From Myxococcota bacterium (GTDB taxonomy: Bacteria > Myxococcota_A > UBA9160 > PR03): DNA of 8,116 nucleotides. The position numbers were made by a program, and so were the translations under genes. Location: the NCBI GenBank assembly GCA_030066475.1, contig JASJBO010000338.1, positions 1 through 8,116 on the forward strand, read 5' to 3'. Below are positions 5,073-8,116 of the stretch, piece after piece (the first letter of the stretch is position 1; each line of letters starts with the position of its first letter). Under the pieces are notes generated by a model, which ran no database searches, was not told where the DNA came from, and worked only from the letters and a program-made list of their open reading frames with translations.

Positions 5073-8000
5073 ATGCGTAACGTCCGCTGGGGTCTGCGCC
5101 TGCTGTGCGCGGCACTCCTCGCGGGGCCTGCAGCTGCCCAGCCGCTGGCGCGCGAGCAGGTGCCGGGGCCCCTGGCTCCGTGGGTGGACTGGGTGCTGCG
5201 GGGACACGAGGACGAGCGCTGTCCCTTCCTGCACGGACCGGCCGAGCAGCGCGCCTGCACCTGGCCGACCGTGCTCGAGCTCGAGCTGGGTGATACCGAG
5301 GGCCGCTTCGAACAGAGCTGGCTGGTCGCGCACGAAGCGGACGTGCCGCTTCCCGGCGACGCACGGCGTTGGCCGCAGGACGTCCGCGCCGACGGCGAGC
5401 CCGTGCCGGTCGTCGCCGTGCGCGACCGGCCCAGCGTGCGCCTCTCTTCCGGACGCCACGTGGTGTCGGGGAGCTTTCGCTGGGACGCCCTGCCGGAGCT
5501 GATCCAGATCCCGGCGGAGACCGGCATCGTTCGCTTGCACCTGCGTGGGCGCGGTGTCCCCTTCCCAGAGCGAGACGCGCAAGGGCGGCTCTGGCTCCAG
5601 AAGCGTGCGCGCCCCGACGCGGAGGGAAGCGAGCAGCGCCTCGACGTGAAGGCGCACCGCCGCGTGGTCGACGACGTCCCGCTTCGCCTCGAGACACGCC
5701 TGGAGCTGTGGGTGTCGGGGCGCAGCCGCGAGGTGCTTCTCGGGCGGGCGCTGCCCGACGGCTTCGTGCCGCTCTCGCTCGCGAGCCCGTTGCCCGCGCG
5801 CGTCGATCGCGATGGGCGACTGCGCGTGCAGGTGCGACCGGGCCGCTGGCGCATCGCGCTCGCCGCGCGCCACACGGAGAAGACGGATTCGATCGCGATG
5901 CCGGAGCCCGGCGGACCGTGGGACGACAGCGAGGTGTGGGTCTTCGAGGCGCAGCCTCACCTGCGCCTGGTCGTCGTCGAGGACGGCGTGCCCGTCGATC
6001 CGGCGCAGACGACGCTACCCGAGGAGTGGAAGCACCTGCCCGCCTACGTGATGGAGCCCGGCCGCGCGCTGCGCCTGGTGGAGAAGAGGCGCGGCGAGTC
6101 GGACCCGGCGCCGGACCAGCTCACGCTCGCGCGCAGCGTCTGGCTCGACTTCGACGGCGGGGGCTACACGCTGAGTGACCGCATCGAGGGCGAGGTGCGC
6201 CGCAGCACCCGCCTGGAGATGGGGCTCGGCACCGAGCTGGGCCGCGTCGCGATCGGTGGTCGCGACCAGCTCATCACCCGCCTGGGCGACTCGCCGCGTG
6301 CGGGGGTCGAGGTGCCGCAGGGTCGGATTCAGCTCGTGGCAGACAGTCGCCTGGAAGGAAACGGAGTCGGCCCGCTGTCGGCTGTGCTCCCCGCCGTCGG
6401 CTGGGACCACGACTTCCAGGCGCTCGAGGCGACGCTCCACCTGCCGCCCGGCTGGCGGCTCTTCCACGCCTCGGGCGTCGATCGCGCGGCCACCACCTGG
6501 ATCGAGCGCTGGACGCTGCTGGACCTGTTCGCCGTCCTGGTGCTGGCGGCGGCGGTCTTCCAGCTCTGGGGCGCGCGCTGGGGCACGCTGGCGCTGGTTG
6601 CGTTGGCCCTCACGTGGACGGAGCCCGGCGCGCCGCACTGGGCGTGGGCAGCGGTGCTGGCCGGCGAGGCGCTACGCCGCGTCCTTCCGGACGGTCGCTT
6701 TCCGCGCTTCGTCCGCGTCGTCTCGCTCTACCGCGCGGCGGCGCTGGGCCTGCTCGTGCTGATCGCCCTGCCGTTCGCGGTCGAGCAGGTTCGCGCCGGT
6801 CTCTTCCCCGCGCTCGAGCGACCGGGCCCGCCCATGCCGGTGCCGCTCCCGGCGTCGGCGCAGCTCGACCAGCTCGAATCCCGGGCTTACGTCGAGGAGG
6901 CCGCAGAGCCGCCCGCGAAACAGGTCTCCGGGGTCTTCCGCGGCTACGCGCCCGACCCGCAGGCGCGCATCACGACGGGCCCGGGTCTGCCGGCCTGGCA
7001 GTGGTCGAGCGTGGCCCTGCAGTGGAGCGGTCCGGTGCGGCGCGATCAGGCGCTGCGACTGCTCCTGATTCCACCGCTGGGCAGCGGCGTGCTGGCCTTC
7101 CTGCGCGTGGCGCTGATGGCGGCGCTGCTGCTCTGCTTGCTCGGCGCGACCGCTGGCGGGGCGCGCGGCCTCCCGCGTCGGGGCGCTGCAACCGCCCTGG
7201 TGGCGGCGGCGCTCGCGCTCCTGCCCTCGGAAACCGCCCGCGCCGACATCCCGCCCCAGTCCCTGCTCGACGAGCTGCGCGAGCGGCTGCTGGCGAACCC
7301 CGCCTGCCACCCGAGCTGTGCGTCGAGTCCGCGCCTCGCGCTCGACGTGCGCCCGGCGGCCCTGCGCGCGCGCGTGGAGGTGCACGCCCAGGCCGAGACA
7401 GGCGTTCCCCTTCCCGGTGGTGCGAGGAGCTGGAGCCCCGAGCGCGTTCTCGTCGACGGCGAGCCGGCCTCCGGCCTGCTGCGCGGCGAGGACGGCACGC
7501 TCTGGGTTCGGCTCGCGGCCGGCCGCCACCAGGTCGTCGTGGAGGGAGCGCTGCCGGAACGCGACTCCGTGGAGCTGTCGCTTCCGCTGTCGCCGCGTCG
7601 GGTCGAGGTGCGCACAGACGGCTGGACGGTGCACGGCGTGCACGAGGACGGCCTGGCCGAGACCAACCTCCAGCTCACGCGCATTCGCGAGGCGGGCGAG
7701 GAGCCAGAGCGAACGCTCGAGTCCGGTGAGCTGCCGCCCTTCGTTCGCGTGGAGCGAACCCTCCGCCTCGGTCTCGACTGGCAGGTCTCCACGCAGGTCA
7801 TCCGCCTCTCCCCGGCCGACACGGCGCTGCTTCTCGAGCTTCCGCTGCTGACGGGTGAGTCGATCACCAGCGCCGGCATCCGGTCCGAAGATGGGCGCGC
7901 GCTCGTCACCATGGGTCCGGGGGTCTCGCGGACGAGCTGGACGTCGATCCTCGACCAGCGACCGCGCATCGTGCTGCGCGCTCCCGAGGACTCGTCCTCG

Positions 8001-8116
8001 ACCGAGCTGTGGCGGCTCGACGTGGGCCCCGTGTGGCACGTGGACCTCGAGGGCATTCCATCCGTCCACCAGGCCTCGTCGCAGGGGGCGCGCATCCGTG
8101 CGTGGCGACCCTGGCC
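5073..8116 (+). CDS. Large exported multi-spanning membrane protein with duplicated ectodomain, function unknown (partial, at least 1014 aa)
   Basis: I do not recognise a named family. The frame is open from the ATG at 5073 to the right edge. An in-frame stop at 5037-5039 makes this ATG the only reasonable start; GGGGGGGTGG just upstream may act as a poor ribosome binding site. Seen: signal peptide (1-22, hydrophobic core about 8-20, Ala-Ala-Ala before Gln23); beta-rich ectodomain (about 24-478) with Cys50 and Cys62, VPLPGDARRW (91-100), DGEP (107-110), SGRH (126-129) and DFDGGGYT (about 360); helices at about 482-499, 503-516, 523-534 and 555-570; a loop with TGPGLPAWQW (635-644); helices at about 673-694 and 704-719; and a second ectodomain from about 725 repeating the first (Cys745/Cys749, VPLPGGARSW, DGEP, AGRH). 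Arg-rich loops (535-554, 698-703) fit the cytoplasmic side, placing both ectodomains in the periplasm. It is divergent from the catabolic operon, so probably unrelated to it. A surface, envelope-assembly or sensing role is possible, but nothing proves it. Confidence 0.85.
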   Translation, partial: MRNVRWGLRLLCAALLAGPAAAQPLAREQVPGPLAPWVDWVLRGHEDERCPFLHGPAEQRACTWPTVLELELGDTEGRFEQSWLVAHEADVPLPGDARRWPQDVRADGEPVPVVAVRDRPSVRLSSGRHVVSGSFRWDALPELIQIPAETGIVRLHLRGRGVPFPERDAQGRLWLQKRARPDAEGSEQRLDVKAHRRVVDDVPLRLETRLELWVSGRSREVLLGRALPDGFVPLSLASPLPARVDRDGRLRVQVRPGRWRIALAARHTEKTDSIAMPEPGGPWDDSEVWVFEAQPHLRLVVVEDGVPVDPAQTTLPEEWKHLPAYVMEPGRALRLVEKRRGESDPAPDQLTLARSVWLDFDGGGYTLSDRIEGEVRRSTRLEMGLGTELGRVAIGGRDQLITRLGDSPRAGVEVPQGRIQLVADSRLEGNGVGPLSAVLPAVGWDHDFQALEATLHLPPGWRLFHASGVDRAATTWIERWTLLDLFAVLVLAAAVFQLWGARWGTLALVALALTWTEPGAPHWAWAAVLAGEALRRVLPDGRFPRFVRVVSLYRAAALGLLVLIALPFAVEQVRAGLFPALERPGPPMPVPLPASAQLDQLESRAYVEEAAEPPAKQVSGVFRGYAPDPQARITTGPGLPAWQWSSVALQWSGPVRRDQALRLLLIPPLGSGVLAFLRVALMAALLLCLLGATAGGARGLPRRGAATALVAAALALLPSETARADIPPQSLLDELRERLLANPACHPSCASSPRLALDVRPAALRARVEVHAQAETGVPLPGGARSWSPERVLVDGEPASGLLRGEDGTLWVRLAAGRHQVVVEGALPERDSVELSLPLSPRRVEVRTDGWTVHGVHEDGLAETNLQLTRIREAGEEPERTLESGELPPFVRVERTLRLGLDWQVSTQVIRLSPADTALLLELPLLTGESITSAGIRSEDGRALVTMGPGVSRTSWTSILDQRPRIVLRAPEDSSSTELWRLDVGPVWHVDLEGIPSVHQASSQGARIRAWRPW
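5178..5990 (+). repeat. Ectodomain module, copy A (protein-level duplication)
   Basis: Residues about 36-306 of the large membrane protein. Order of landmarks: Cys50/Cys62, VPLPGDARRW (91-100), DGEP (107-110), SGRH (126-129), an LPELIQIP strand (140-147), VRLHL (153-157), then a second beta-rich part ending in SEVWVFEAQP (286-295). Copy B repeats these landmarks in the same order and at nearly the same spacing. The similarity is at protein level; I saw no long DNA identity, so the duplication is old. Confidence 0.65.
7245..8116 (+). repeat. Ectodomain module, copy B (protein-level duplication, cut by window end)
   Basis: Residues about 725-1014 of the same protein. Landmarks: Cys745/Cys749, VPLPGGARSW (778-787), DGEP (795-798), AGRH (816-819), a VELSLPL strand followed by VEVRTDGW, and later STELWRLDVGP, matching SEVWVFEAQP of copy A. 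It follows a hydrophobic helix with Arg702-Arg703 before it and Ala722-Arg-Ala724 after it, which looks like a signal peptide inside the protein. Confidence 0.65.

Noticed and set aside
6614..7729. Plus-strand frame of 371 codons inside the large gene.
   Set aside because: It is a shifted frame rich in Arg, Gly and Ala without motifs; the frame from 5073 is continuous through it.
6672..8069. Long minus-strand frame (465 codons) opposite the large membrane protein gene.
   Set aside because: Its composition is Arg/His/Gln/Ala-rich, and the plus strand has a signal peptide, membrane helices and an internal repeat that a chance frame would not show.

Overview
This is a high-GC, gene-dense bacterial window with the codon use of a high-GC Gram-negative. 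An N-terminal signal peptide on a large exported membrane protein, next to acyl-CoA dehydrogenases and a TetR regulator, fits an uncultured Myxococcota, Desulfobacterota, Binatota or other high-GC proteobacterial lineage. That placement is inference only, because no rRNA or other phylogenetic marker is present.

Left half, minus strand (about 26-4563). Four genes face left in the order TetR regulator, double-domain DsbA/kappa-GST-like protein, acyl-CoA dehydrogenase A, acyl-CoA dehydrogenase B. Gaps are 68, 58 and 14 nt, so they look like one operon. The last two are a complementary pair. One has the flavin-binding signature and the C-terminal flavin loop; the other is shorter, lacks that signature and keeps the C-terminal HGGIGFTWE block. 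This resembles the paired FadE enzymes of actinobacterial steroid side-chain degradation, which form heterotetramers. The double-domain protein resembles 2-hydroxychromene-2-carboxylate isomerases, which occur in aromatic and CoA-linked catabolism. The likely role is beta-oxidation-type catabolism of an unusual acyl-CoA (branched, alicyclic, steroid-like or aromatic side chain) under TetR control. A 28-bp imperfect palindrome just upstream of the TetR start is the probable operator.

Middle (4612-5072). This divergent intergenic region holds no intact gene. On the plus strand it contains a stretch resembling the N-terminal half of a deazaflavin (F420)-dependent nitroreductase-family protein that stops abruptly, so it is probably a remnant.

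Right half, plus strand (5073 to beyond 8116). One very long reading frame fills the rest of the window and is cut by its right edge, with 1014 codons visible. It encodes an unrecognised exported, multi-spanning membrane protein: signal peptide, beta-rich ectodomain, a cluster of membrane helices, and a second ectodomain that is an internal duplicate of the start of the first. The second copy is preceded by a helix that looks like an internal signal peptide. This is the least explained part of the window.
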